A program made the position numbers and the translations under genes. A stretch of 64,000 nucleotides of DNA from Cladobotryum mycophilum (taxonomy: Eukaryota; Ascomycota; Sordariomycetes; Hypocreales; Hypocreaceae), in assembly GCA_036429605.1 (NCBI GenBank), contig JAVFKD010000010.1:310001-374000 (forward strand), written 5' to 3'. Shown here in pieces: positions 46,840 through 58,834 of this stretch (position 1 is the first letter of the stretch; every line of letters starts with the position of its first letter). The notes below the pieces were generated by a model. It searched no databases. It was not told the DNA's origin and saw only the letters and a list, made by a program, of their open reading frames with translations.

Positions 46840-48732
46840 GATGGATGGATGATAGTTTCTATGAGAAGAGATACTGGAGTGAAAAGCACGGCGTGGTGAG
46901 AATGGGAAGAAGATATCAAGTGCTTTAAGTATCTCAGCACCTACGCAAGGTCATGGACGACCCAGAGAATATGGAAGCCTGCCTCTTGCTGCTTTCGCTT
47001 CACTTGAGCTCTAGGCATGGCAAGCCCACTTGGAGCTCGCGCCATCGCGGGGTCAGTCGTCGATGCTACCAAGACTCCGAGACCTTGGAGGCTCGTTTGT
47101 TGAATGGAGCTTCCCCATCTGGACGGATGTCAAAAAGTCCTGCACAGTAAATGGAAATGGTCCCCGATAAGAGCAAGGTGACATCCGGGCCAGGAGAAGG
47201 AGGAGGTAAGGAGGAGGACAAGGAAAGAAAGAGAGAAAGGGATAAAAGGGTGGAGTGGAGGAGAGAAAAGTGCCATCTAAGCTTAAAATACACACACATT
47301 AGTTTAATTAATCGACACTCCTCCGCTTGGGAGAAGGTTATGCTCGTGTTCTATCATGATATCTACATCCTGCACTTGTTGGCATCAATAAATGATCCTT
47401 ATTCCTTCTTTATTTTCTCTATATTTGTTTCCCTTGTTCTCTTTCTTTCTTTCCTTCTCTTTACGCATCTCATTCATCCTCCAATTTTCATTCAGTATCA
47501 CTTCTCGCCGGAGATGCCCACCACCCACATGCGCTCCCCAGACTATTGCAACTGCCGGATCCAGTTAGTGATCGGCTCTTGGCAAAGACCCCCGAATGGG
47601 GCGGCAGATGGAAGCCCCGGTGGGCGCTTCACGATGAGGGGGACCCAGTGCGACGCTGCTACTCGTTCGCGCCCGGTTCGCGCTCTCCAGAAGTCGAGAG
47701 AACAAGAAGAAAGCAGGCACACGAGAGACAAGACACGTCTGCTACGCCATAGTCGACACCGTTTCATTATTAAAGGCATCGGGCTTTATCCAATGTTGGG
47801 AAGGTCGTGTTTAGATGCCGCGGCCCAGTAGGTGATCAGATAGCCCAAGCAAATGATCACCATATCCATACCGAAGCCAGCACGGATCAAATGTCCAAGC
47901 TGGGAACAGTAGGATAATATGCTGGTGAAATTAGGGAAGATTAATAATAGCTTCCGATCTCCTCATTCTCGCTGTTGAATGCACGCATGCATTGTTTGAA
48001 CAAGCTCCCAACAAATCACAGCAAGATCGTGATCCGCACCAAACCCCCATTCACATGCTGTATCTCCATTATGAATCTTCTCCATTGACCTGATAACATG
48101 TACTTCGTGCACATTGATTGGTCTCCTTCATGAAGCATAATTATAAAGAAGCTGCCCGGTTTCAACTGCCCAAACTGTACGATAACACAGCCCAATGTCA
48201 TTTGACAGATGGGGACGTACTGCCAAGCAAGGGATCCAAGCTTGGATGTGAGATTTAGTGGACGGGCGCCTCCGTAATCAACACCGTGAGCGCTCTGCAG
48301 GTACTCTCGTCAGCAGCTATAGAGGTCTTTTGCCCTTGTGACAGTAAGAATGCATGGACTCGAGGTAACCTCATGTAGATGAAATAATGGTAGGTGCCTT
48401 TTATACTCTGATTTTCAAGTTGTCTCTAAACAATCCATCCCATGAATTATGTCATCCACTCATCCTTTGGCATTCGTTGTGTGCCACCCGAGCACCTTCA
48501 GCGATAGGTGTTTAATCATGAGACCGACACACCCCGAATGCCGGGCCACACATATCGAGAGGGACAAAAGTCCCTAGACCCAAAGGGTGTGTGGGCAGTG
48601 GGGGATGTGGTGATGCCCGACAAACACCACCAGGCACGTTTGCAGCACACGGTGGGGTGTTCAACGCGCCAGACACCTAACGCTGTGACAGTCATAAATC
48701 GGCACGTGAGAATTTATATACACGGATAACGG
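46840..48732. other. Long intergenic with purine and pyrimidine tracts
   Basis: No supported gene. A purine-rich tract lies at about 47190-47275 and a pyrimidine-rich tract at about 47400-47465. The open frame 47151-47831 spans both and looks like a product of skewed composition. The left part is the M28 promoter. The right part (48500-48720) has several GTGT/CACC-rich short inverted repeats. Confidence 0.45.
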
Positions 48733-50938
48733 CTATAAGTAAGAATGAATGGCTCCAAGGGAAGATAATGGGCGAACTTGACGTAGGACGGCTCTCGTCA
48801 ACTCATCCGCCAATGTGTTTGCTCCAAAGCAGTGCAGTATGTGTTGATCTGGACGAACGAGCAGTCCACCATTGTGACCAAGGGGTGACGCTTTTTCGTA
48901 TAAATCTCGCCCTTCAGTGTCTGAAAACCTGAAGTCTGCATCGGCTGTCCATATCTCTAACTTGATATGCGCTTTTGCCAGTTCATGCCGGAGAACCCGG
49001 AGTCTGTCGACCCATTGCGCTCGGGAGGAAACAATGATTGTGAAGGCGTCAGGGCTTACGAAATCCAAGGTCGAGAGCTTTCGCTTGTTAATTTCGCCAA
49101 CGGGGAACTCTTTCACGTATGAAACATCGATGGGAGTCATGTTCAGTCTTGTCGTCGAGGCCCGCGGTTTGATCCAGGCGTGGGGCAAACGAGCACCCGC
49201 GATGAACTTGGGAGCGAATGACGATGCATTCTGCGGTGAACTTTTGTCGCCATAAACGTAGCCAATGTGAAGCTCAAGCTATCAAAAACTATGTTAGCAG
49301 TATTCCAGTAATTATATGAATACGGATGGCATGTCGAATACTCACATTGTCAAAGTGCTCTCGTTGACCCTCTACTTCTCTTGCAATCATGTCTCGCTTC
49401 GCCGGATCACGAACTGACTGCACCAAGTTCATCCGAGCCTCATTGACATCATCGATACCGGTAGTGTCCAGAGTCTTTAAGAAGGAGAATATCTTCTTAC
49501 CATTCTTCACGCTCTGGGCGGAGTTGACGAGGGCTATCGGCCGTCGCTCATCCTCGTAAGAGTCAAGAATTGTGTCGTCTGCCCAACCGCTCTGCACCGC
49601 CGCAATCTTCCATGCCAAATTATGTGCATCTGCAAGCCCTGAATTGAGGCCAAGACCTCCGGTGGGTGGGAATGAATGCGCTGCATCACCGACGCTGTTG
49701 AATCATAAGCATGCTGTTGCCTCACGGAGAGAGAGGAGAGCCACAAGCTTACAGAAAGACATTGCCTCTTCTATATCTCTTGGCCACTTTTCGGCTCAAA
49801 GTCCACGGCCAGTAACTCAGAACATCAAATGGGATGTCTTGGCCGATAGCAGCTGATACCGTTTCGCGAGCCATATTCTCCGTCCATTTGTCTGCGGGAC
49901 GTCCCTTTGACTGCAAATGAATTAGATGCAGGTTCAAATATTAGCTTTGAGCGACATACATCAAAGTTGCTAATCAGCACCTGGTTCCCTGCAAGGTCAT
50001 ACGCAATGATGAACCCTGAGCAAACAGGGTCGGTTATCCAGTGCAGCATACCGACTCTCTCCTTGACCACAGATCGTAGGTCGGCATTGAAGTGAATCGT
50101 CATCATTGTTTCGTCTAATCTATTATAAGCCATTGACTGCTTTCGGTGTCTAGATTCCGTACTTACAGCCATCTTCGCCCTCGCAATCAATACTAAGATC
50201 TGCGCGAACTGTGCTTCTTGCTCCATCGCAAGCAATAACATGTCTTGCTTTAACGCTCCACAAGGTCTTGGTGGCACACTCCTCAAGATTGCACACCACA
50301 TAGTTGCCAATCTGTTTTATTAGTATCATATATATGCCTCCGTACAAACACAGAGCGGCGTACGAACCTGTTCACTGGATACAAAGGCAACACCCCTCTG
50401 TATCTCGACATTGGGCTCACTCTCAAGCTCACGACACATGAACTTTTCAAAGGTTGGTTGGGGAATGTTGTGGATCATCTGAGCCTCATCAGTGACCTGC
50501 AATATTTTGTATTCAAACCAAGAACGAACCTCGGGTGTGTGCTGAAGAACTTCCTTGTCCATCCTCTCATACGGCAAGACTCCAATTTGCTCTCCACTGA
50601 GATTTGTAACAAAATTGACCCAAAACGCTTCAGCGCGAGGAGTTCCTAATTTTCGCAAGGCCGCCGTGTCCAGCCCATACTGTCGACATATTTCCAGGCT
50701 TCGAGGACTAAGTGCGTGGGCTTTCGGTGCGGCAAGCCGCTGGGTGTATTTTTCGATGAGCAGCGATTTGACTAACGCAGCCAGAAGTTCAGAATCAAGG
50801 TCATCTCCCTATAAGTGATAGAGGAAGCATACCGCCTAGCTTTGACAGCATATAAGCTGCGACTAAACCTGTTGGGCCGCTGCCTACGATAAGCACAGGA
50901 ACCTCTAGAGAGTCGTCGGATTGCAAAGCTCCAGGCAT
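48733..50938 (-). CDS. FAD-dependent aromatic monooxygenase (phenol hydroxylase type), 620 residues
   Basis: Seven exons: 50938-50833, 50771-50368, 50311-50167, 50114-49960, 49910-49753, 49694-49346 and 49278-48733; total length is a multiple of three. Motifs in order: VLIVGSGPTGLVAAYML (FAD Rossmann, about 14-30), ACDGARSTVR (DG motif, about residue 200) and VGDAAHSFPPTGGLGLN (GD motif, from about 324). The C-terminal part has a thioredoxin-like fold signature (DAFTIIVSSRAQWVDRL, GLLVRPDQHIL). Such enzymes hydroxylate aromatic or polyketide-like substrates with NAD(P)H and oxygen. It is divergent from a Zn2Cys6 regulator 0.69 kb away, the usual layout for a catabolic or small biosynthetic unit. 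The substrate is not predictable. Confidence 0.92.
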
Positions 50939-51626
50939 TTTGACCAAGTCAGCGTTCACAAATAGGCAAATAAATTAGATTAACGAGCAAGAAGGGGCCC
51001 AGTTCTCGAACAATCCATCTACATTATTACTCAATTATATATCAAAATCTCTCCATGCTACCATTTCATTCCCAACTTGGTGTGAGCTCATTCCTAGCAT
51101 TCATTAGCTTTACAACCAACATCATTCCATACAAAAGATGCCATCCCATCACTTTATTAACCCCAGCTCGCACGTATTCAGCCAAGTTACCAAATGAAGC
51201 ATCTGATCCTTGGGTTTCCTGACACCTGAAAACAGCTCGGCCAGCCCCTGTTAAGCTGATCGCACGCTGTGCCGAAAGCCGCGCTCCGATTCGCCAATTT
51301 GAGACCTTTCCCATCGGTTTTGCCGGTAGACATGCTCTAATTGGCTACATCTGTCTTACACTGGACCGCAGTCCTCGGGTCTTTCTTCTTCAAGGACGCG
51401 TGAAATCGATAAATTCAAAATTGTTGATTTCTTTCTATTCATTTTGCTTGGCATATGGAATCCTTCAGGCTCTTCGCGTATTCAATAGTTCCACCCGTTT
51501 AGTGCGTGGCATCATCCCTCTGCATCGTTTCTCTGAATCCCCTCCCGGGTATCCACAATATCCGGATCTCGGACGCCACTCGGCCCAGCAGCCCTCAGGA
51601 AGACGTTCCCTCGGATCGATCCCTCA
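50939..51626. promoter_or_regulatory. Divergent promoter region, monooxygenase and Zn2Cys6 regulator
   Basis: The 688 bp separate two head-to-head genes. No gene is seen. Short CGG-containing inverted elements occur near 51540-51600 (CCGGGTATCC, ATCCGGATC), which could be contacted by the adjacent regulator. Confidence 0.4.
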
Positions 51627-54371
51627 ATGTCCAATCCACCAGATCAGGCAACTAGAGGTGCCAGGAGACAGCGCCGTCCCCGTGCCATTATAGCCTGTGA
51701 CACCTGCCGGACATGCAAAGTAAAGGTATGTCCCATGGAACCCACTTATGTTGTGCTAGATCAAACATACTGACGGTTTACAGTGCGACGGGACATGTCC
51801 TTGTTCCCACTGCATCCGTAAGTGCTCCATGATCCAGGCCTTTCTTCTCGCTAATCCTTTCGCCAGAGCACTCCTTCGAGTGTACTTTCAATCGTAGAGT
51901 GCAGGTAGTTCACATACCGTCCAGTCGTACACAACCTACCCGCGTATCTACAACCGGGCCCACTACTGCGAGGTAGGTTAATAGGACAACGATTTTCATT
52001 GCAGTTTTGACTCGGATCCTAGTCAAATACAGGCATCTGCAAGTGGAGTGCATATTGAGCAAACATACAGGCCGCTGCGTCCTTCAAATGACAGGCTACC
52101 GTCTACGCCTCCAGTGCACACGATCGACTCAGCCCCCAGGCCCTCATTGGTGCAAGCAACAAATGATGTCACGATAAACGAAACCGAGTCCGTATCTTCA
52201 ACAGACCGTGAGATAGATAGGGAAGGGCTTGAAGAGATTAACGAACATACCAAAGGCTCCGAGTTCTACGGCCCGACGGGTACCTTTTACTTTCTTTCCA
52301 GGCTTCGCTCGCAAGCGAATCTGCAAAGGTTCTCCGGACTGGGCAACGTTGGAAGTCAAGACCTCGGTCATAGGAACCACGCGGAGACATCAGTGGTCAA
52401 CCTTCTCCATAGCTCAGACTACTCTGAGACTGCCAGTCCCAGTCAAAGGCACTCGGCGAGCCCACATGTCATACCAAGTTCTTCATCGGCGCGGAATCTT
52501 GCATCTAGTAACGGGAACCAGACGTCTAGTATCGAGGTTGAGATTGAGCGCGAGTGCGCGCGTCTTTACTTTCAAAATTTGCACTGCGTTCACCCAATTC
52601 TGGATCAGCAAGACTTTCTGGCTCGCTGTGAAAGGGAGGTATGGACCAAAGGTGACGCGGAAAGCCCAGCTGCATTCAATACCGCCACAGGTTCAAGGGG
52701 GTTTCTTGCCCTTTTTTATTCAGTCCTGGCCGTCGGAGCCTTGGTAGCTGGAGACACGTCGATCCTTATGTGGAAAAGCACGCTCGAGTTCATTAACCAA
52801 GTCGAGCAGCGTGATGACTCGGAGGATTTGCCTTATCCGCCGATTCGAGTTGCAAAACTGTTCTTCGACAAAGGGAAGCTTCATCTCGGTGATGTTTTTG
52901 AGTCGACTTCTTTTGAGACATCTCAGGCATTGTTTATTATGGTGAGTTGGAAAGCTGAGTTTGGGAATCACCAGAAACTTACAATATTGCAAAGGGCGTT
53001 TTCTGTCAGAGCGCTTTGAAGCCTCATAGCTGTTACATGTATAGTGGCATGGCAATACGAACTGCGCTCGCAATTGGAATTCCAACAGGCCTTCATTCTC
53101 GCTCTCAGCAGCAGAGCTTACTCTGGTGGTAAGTGCTAAACACGATGGATTTTTTTGGGAGATCATGGCTGATGAGATACAGGGCACTATACTCTCATGA
53201 GATGTAAGTAAATAGCCATGCCATCTATAAACCTCAGAAATATCTCCTAACAAAGCAGTGAAATGTGTTCATCGGCGGGTCGTCAGTCACTTTTTGGAAA
53301 GGCCAGTCAATACAAGGTAGAACTGCCAAAGGTCTCGGTATGTATTGAACGAATGAGTGGCAGAAGTCCATAGACGAAACATTAACAGCCTCGTTGCAGA
53401 ACGTCGCCAGCCCATCACTGCTGCTCGTCAACTGCATGGTGGATTTAGCGGAGATCATTCGAAGCGTAGGTGCGAATTCAGCTCAGCCTAATGATCGGAC
53501 TGGCCTCTCGGAGAAAGCTACCGTAGCAACACAGTTGGAGCGGCGACTGGTTGATTGGAAATCTAGTCTTCCTCTCCAGCTCAACTTTGAGATTTCCCCT
53601 CTTGATGAGAATGAACTTGTTACAAAACAGAAAATCGTCCTGAAATTGCGTATGTTGGGCCCTTGAATAACCAGCATACTCATTCTAAATTCTTAATCAG
53701 GGTTCCTCTACACCAACATGTTAATCCACCGTCAATTCCTCATGTCTGCAGCAACCTTGTCAACCAGAGACCAGTTTTCTAGAAACATTTTATCGTGCGT
53801 CAAGGCAGCGAGAGAGGCGATCTACTTTGTTCATACGACGTACCAACACCGTCCATACTTTCGAACATGGTTCGTTCATGCTGTCCAAACTAGGGAGATG
53901 ACTACTGACTGCTCCTCAAGGTAGTATAATACGACGTACATATTGGACGCATCCATGGTGCTCCTCTACGTCATTCTCTCGAATGCATCGCCATTCCCCG
54001 TACAAGACATAATAAGTGATGTAGAGAAGAGTTTGGAGATATTCGCAGCGATGAAAATGCTTGCAGTCGCTCGTAGGTGTGCCGAAGTCATCAAAGATGT
54101 ACTAGACGTTGCCAAAAGGTTTCACGGGCAAGCGCATAAGCCAATGGAGCAAACGGACAACTTGAATCAAGGCCATACAGAATCTGAGCAAGATCAAAAC
54201 CTTTATTTTGGCAGAACAATCTTGGGCCTTCTGGGCATGGAGCAAGGATTAGAAGAAGTAAGCTACTCCAACGAGGAGCTGTATGCAAACCTTGTTGATC
54301 CCAATTTGGTCTTCAATTTTCTTAATTTCGAGGATTGGAATGCCTCGTCTGGGCCCAGCCATCGTGGGTAA
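51627..54371 (+). CDS. Zn2Cys6 transcription factor, about 748 residues, doubtful splice/stop
   Basis: Exons: 51627-51725, 51784-51817, 51867-51972, 52023-52941, 53010-53128, 53183-53203, 53259-53337, 53400-53649, 53701-53873 and 53925-54371. The binuclear cluster is Cys24, 27, 34, 40, 43 and 50. The fungal-specific middle domain includes MYSGMAIRTALAIGIPTGLH and YSHEIEMCSSAGRQS. At the last intron family members usually read RTWWYNTTY. Using the better donor (GTTCGT, 53870) with acceptor CAAG (53920) gives TW-TAG-YNTTY, i.e. TGG changed to TAG at 53922-53924. Using donor GTTCAT (53874) with acceptor GTAG (53924) skips that stop and gives TWFYNTTY. The protein may thus be rescued by shifted splicing or cut short. 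It probably controls the divergent monooxygenase. Confidence 0.8.
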
Positions 54372-54767
54372 AAAAGGAATCCTTTGGAAGTGGATGTTCA
54401 TGTACAATAAAGGGCTGGATGACAAGATATCGCCCATGGCATTTCGGGAGTTCCGGCAGAACCAATCATCATCATCATCATCATCATCTTAATCTGTTAC
54501 CAATGTGCTTTATTCGGATTTAGTTCTGCGATAAATCAGCGTCCCGAGACCGAGAGGTTCAGTTCAAAGGATCCAATCATAGATAATAGCACGGGAGTTC
54601 CGAGTTGGAGCTCTAGTAGCACCAGACCCTCTACATTAGTATGCATATTCGCTTTGACATCTGAAGTCGACGGTTACTAACCTGCATAAAGCAGGATACT
54701 TGTACGGGGAGAGTCCTTAAATCTACGAGAAAATATTGATGTACATGACAGCGTACCGACTCTGGCC
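54372..54767. other. Short intergenic with microsatellite
   Basis: No gene is seen apart from the ATC microsatellite listed separately. Confidence 0.45.
54465..54488. repeat. ATC trinucleotide microsatellite, about 8 copies
   Basis: An uninterrupted (ATC)n run lies just downstream of the transcription factor gene. Confidence 0.9.
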
Positions 54768-55244
54768 ATGGCCACTCGAAAGGGACCCTTCAGATTGGTC
54801 ACCGTCAACACCGCCCCTGAACGGGCTAAACGACTTATTGGGAGAATGGTCGATGCCCTCGGGGATGAATATGACATTACCCATGTTTCAAACTGCAAGA
54901 GTAGGCTATTCCGCGTAAGGCATGCAACCTTGGAAATGCTGATTTAAAATTCTAGGCATCGACGAAGTTGTCCGAGTAGTTACGAAATACCAGCCAAATC
55001 TCCTTGTACGCAAATCCAGTCCCTAATTGCTCTTCTATTAGCATTGACCGTCCAATCGCAGTTCTCCGCGTCCATGTGGACACCGGAAGAAGTAGCGCAG
55101 ATCCAGGCCCTAGCCAGGTCTGTGAACCCGGACATCAAAGTACATGCCATCCCGACGGGACTACAAGTCAAGGAAGGGCCAGATGCTATCGTTGACTATC
55201 TTGTCTCAAATGTGCCGCTTCTGTTGGGCTCATGGACCGGGTAA
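54768..55244 (+). CDS. Conserved-looking small alpha/beta protein, 121 residues, function unknown
   Basis: Exons are 54768-54900, 54956-55005 and 55062-55244, with GT-AG introns of 55 and 56 bp; phases agree and the length is exactly 122 codons. The protein alternates strands and helices: FRLVTVNTAP, a helix with RAKRLIGRMVDALG, YDITHVSN, a helix, NLLFSASM, a helix with EEVAQIQALARSV, IKVHAIP, then a helix near the end. This spacing suggests a small Rossmann-like or flavodoxin/receiver-like fold. No cofactor or phosphorylation motif is evident. I recall similar fungal hypothetical proteins, but no function. It is too finely split for simple ORF finding. Confidence 0.65.
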
Positions 55245-55720
55245 ATTAGGGGATGGTGATGCCAACATGGGTATCAATCATGCGTCTGTCAATACTTGCC
55301 TTCTTCTTTCTGTTAGTCGAGTAATGCAAGGTAGAGAAACGGTGGATTCTATTATATCGGAAGCTACGTTCATCTTTGAACCCGGCCCGTTGGACCTCAG
55401 ACTTTAGTGAATCCACTTCCCGAACGGATGAGGCCGATTCGATTGCTACGGCGGAGATTGCCATAAGCCAATGAAATTATGCATCATTATGGCATTGTAT
55501 TACCAAGCATGTCACCTCAATCTGTACTTAATGATACGAGATGGTTTGTCAGGCTATGTCATGGATCATTGATAGATCTAGACAGCCTTCAGAATCCCAT
55601 CAATCCAATAGCTCATCCTCCCATTAGCTACTTAGTCGATAAACGAAACAGGGCACAGAACACAATATTCCCTAAACCTTCAAATTTTGCATTCATATTT
55701 GCTTCATTCTAAAGGGTAAC
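55245..55720. other. Intergenic, no gene seen
   Basis: AT-rich spacer between two plus-strand genes. It should hold the promoter of the DUF3500 gene. Confidence 0.45.
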
Positions 55721-57057
55721 ATGATGGATGCCAACAGTAACACGGCACACAGTACGTTTCGAGAATTCCTCCCGGACTTAAACAGCCCACGCTTTGCCGC
55801 GATGCAAAAGCAAAATGCACACGAATTTGTAGCAGAATTTCTCCAGAATAAGCAGCCGCCATGGCTGCATGCACTATATCTTCATTGGCGCAAGCTGTTT
55901 GAGGAGCCTTATCGTGGTATCACGACAGATGGTATGCAGGCTCACTACTGTGTGGTATGTTCACAACTAATTGTCGGATAGGCACTCTGAAACATGGCCT
56001 ATTCGACCTTCAGAACGACGGCATCCCAATTGAGCTGATAGTTGATACTGCAAACTCTGTCCTTTGTGCTCTGGACGAAGAACAGCGTCGACGTACCGTG
56101 TACCATGTTGACTCACCGGAATGGCGGTCATGGTCCAACCCAGAGTACCTCCTCAGTAACAAAGGGATCCGGTTGGACGAGGTTCATCAGGAGCTGCGAA
56201 GTAAGGTGCTAAAGATTCTCGAGGTAACACTCTCACCCGAGGGCTACCAAAAAGCGATTATCGCAATGAAAATAAACCACTTCCTTGGTGAATTAGTCCA
56301 ATCACCATCCATCATGAACGAGTTTTCGTATAACTTTGTCCTTTTCGGCGAGCCGTCGACATCACAGCCGTGGGGATTCTCGCTCTATGGTCACCATCTA
56401 TGCATAAACATATTCTTGTACAAGACGCAGATCATCGCGTCTCCATGTTTTACAGGTGCAGAGCCAAACTTGATTGACGAGGGCCCTTACCGCGGCTCAC
56501 AGATTTTACGGAAAGAAGAAGTCCTCGGGTTACAATTGATGCAGAGCCTATCTGCAGAGAAGCAGGCGAAAGCCCAGATCTACAAGCTCATGAAGGATCC
56601 GAAAATGCCTTGGGGTCGCTGGAACCACGACGACCAAAGACACCTCTGCGGTGCCTATCGCGACAATCGCATCGTGCCCTACGAGGGTCTTGTTGTTTCT
56701 AAAATGACGACGACACAGCAGAATATTGTGCTAAATATCTGCAAGGAGTATGTTTTATACTTGCCCGCCAAGGCACGGCGGAGGCGACTGGATATGATCA
56801 AGAGCTGGTTTCATGAGACGTACTGGTGTTGGATTGGTGGCTATGGCGACAATGATGCTTTTTACTACCGTATCCAAAGCCCTGTTGTCATCATTGAGTT
56901 TGACCACCATTCGGGCGTTTACCTCACTAACAGTGAACCGGCCAAATTTCACATTCACACGATTCTCAGAACTCCAAACGGAGGAGATTATGGTATGGCA
57001 TTAAGGCCATTAATCCCGCCTCTGGAGCAGGGGTTCACATGGGAGGGCGCTCAATGA
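55721..57057 (+). CDS. DUF3500 family protein, 428 residues
   Basis: Exons are 55721-55931 and 55982-57057. The 50-bp intron (GTATGC...GATAG) is supported because it joins ITTDG to TLKHGLFDLQNDG as in the family, and skips a stop at 55979-55981. Diagnostic blocks are RRRTVYHVDSPEWRSW, the SYNFVLFGEPSTSQPWGFSL stretch, LYGHHLCINIF and TGAEPNLIDEGPYRG, plus a C-terminal WIGGYGDNDAFYYRIQSP and EFDHHSGVYLTN with clustered His and Asp residues that could bind metal. The family has no established function. A start at either of two adjacent ATGs is possible; the first is used. No signal peptide. Confidence 0.9.
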
Positions 57058-57333
57058 TGCGAGTCTAATAAACATGCGCGACTTAACTAATAGATAAATA
57101 GTCTGCCAAGTCAGTAAAAAAAGAAAAGAAGGTGATGTCCATCTAGGTACTCCATACGAGGCGCCGCGCTATGCGGGAGGCAACCAGAAAGAGATTTCAC
57201 TGAATTAGAGGAGACGCCTTAACGTAAGCCACCCAAGGCGGTAATTATGAGAGATAAAATCGATAGATGCTCGCACAAAGATCCCGTGTCCAACTGCACA
57301 GATCCATTGCAACGTCCCTCAAGTCTCTTCGCC

Positions 57334-58270
57334 ATGCCATTGAATCTTGACTTCGAGTGCGGGACTTGTAGAAAGGAGTTTCCGGCGGGACGGAAAGCCA
57401 GAGATAACCATTGCCGTGCAACGGGGCACTCCCCACCGGATTTCGAATGCGCAGGGTGCGAAAGATGGTTCCACAGCCAGAGAGCCTGCGACCAGCACAT
57501 GGATGCCAAGGGCCACTGGCCTGATCAATGGCCCTTTGAATGTAACTGCTGTTATGAGACTTGGCGGACAGAGAAGCAACGCGTCGAACACGAACATGAA
57601 GTCCACAACTATTGCGCCGATTGTAATCGCGAGTTCCAAAGTTACAACAACCTCAAGATGGTAAGTCAGACCGGCCCTGTAACTCTCACTGTTCTTCTTC
57701 TAATGGCAAATATCAGCATCTCAATTCTCGTATTCATAGGGGCCAAGACATCGAGTGTCCCTTCTGCAAAAGAGATTTCGTGACTGCGACCGGGCTGACA
57801 CATCACTTGGAGTCTGGAAGCTGCCCAAGTGCCTCGGGTATGGACAGAGAGAAGCTATTCAAGATTGTGAGGTCCAAGGATCCGCAGGGCCTGATATCGA
57901 AAAACCTCATCGGCTTCACCGATTTCTACTCATATGAGGCGAATTGGAGGTCGTGGAACGGAGATAGTTACGAATGCTACCTTTGCCATCGCGATTTTTC
58001 ACAGCTGGCTGGCCTTAACCAACACCTGAACTCCCCAAGGCGTAAGTTATATTGACCGTAGCCTCCTCTAGACGGAAGACTGGCTAATCCATAAAACTAG
58101 ATCAACAAGCCTTGTACCATTGCCCCAACCGGAGCTGTGACAAGGACTTCAAGAGCCTTGCTGGTATCATTAACCACCTGGAAAGCGAGGCGTGTGGGTG
58201 CACCAGATTCGAAAAGGTCCAGAGACAGATAGAGAATGTCATCAAAGGGAACCGTCTCATCACCTTTTGA
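57334..58270 (+). CDS. C2H2 zinc-finger protein with seven fingers, 273 residues
   Basis: Exons are 57334-57660, 57717-58041 and 58101-58270. Fingers follow one another: FECGTCRKEF, FECAGCERWF, FECNCCYETW, YCADCNREFQ (its His pair is completed across intron 1 by MHLNSRIH), IECPFCKRDF, YECYLCHRDF and YHCPNRSCDKDF. Several have a Cys as the last ligand (SGSC, SEAC). Between fingers five and six lies a non-finger stretch with ISKNLIGFTDFYSYE. The start MPLNLDFEC is at the first finger. Such fungal proteins may bind nucleic acid or protein. No other domain shows which. The gene stands between DUF3500 and a hydrolase without an evident link. Confidence 0.85.
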
Positions 58271-58834
58271 TGTGGGTATAATTAGATACAATTTGATGAA
58301 TTTATGAGTCCATTATCGACCCCCTTTCAATTTATTACTACGGTGGCACTATGGGGGCCATGAGGACATTGTCCATGGAATGACAAACACCGAGTGTTTT
58401 TTCTCACTCAGGAGCCATATCCTGTTTGAAGGTGGGCTAGAGAATCATGTAAAGGGAAGCTAGAGCAAGTAGCCGGAACAGATCTGGGGTTCGTTCCGGG
58501 GCGTCCGCAGAAGCGTCGAAAGTGGATGTGACGCTTATGCACCCCAGACCAGGTAAAGGACAAATACGGGGTAAGGGACGGAAGGATACGACGGCGACAA
58601 ATAGGAATCAACCTTTCGGCTCTGGTATAATGACCTATGGATGTGATGCCGTATACGAGAGTATCATGCTTCGGCCAAGAAACTACAAGAAGTCAACGCA
58701 ACATGAACATTCGGCAGTATTCATCAACATTGTCTTCGAAAGCGACACCTACATTGACTATTGACCAGGCATGTATATATATGATCCATCAATTCAGTCA
58801 CCATATTAACTCGTTTAGCCTTCTCATTGCACTC
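58271..58834. other. Intergenic, no gene seen
   Basis: The stretch holds the promoter of the CocE-type hydrolase. Short frames overlap it but show no domain. Confidence 0.45.

Noticed and set aside
47151..47831. Open frame of 226 codons on the plus strand
   Set aside because: It spans purine-rich and pyrimidine-rich tracts that make open frames by composition (KEEDKERKRERDK, then FFIFSIFVSLVLFLSFLLF). No domain, no splice support and unnatural composition shifts.
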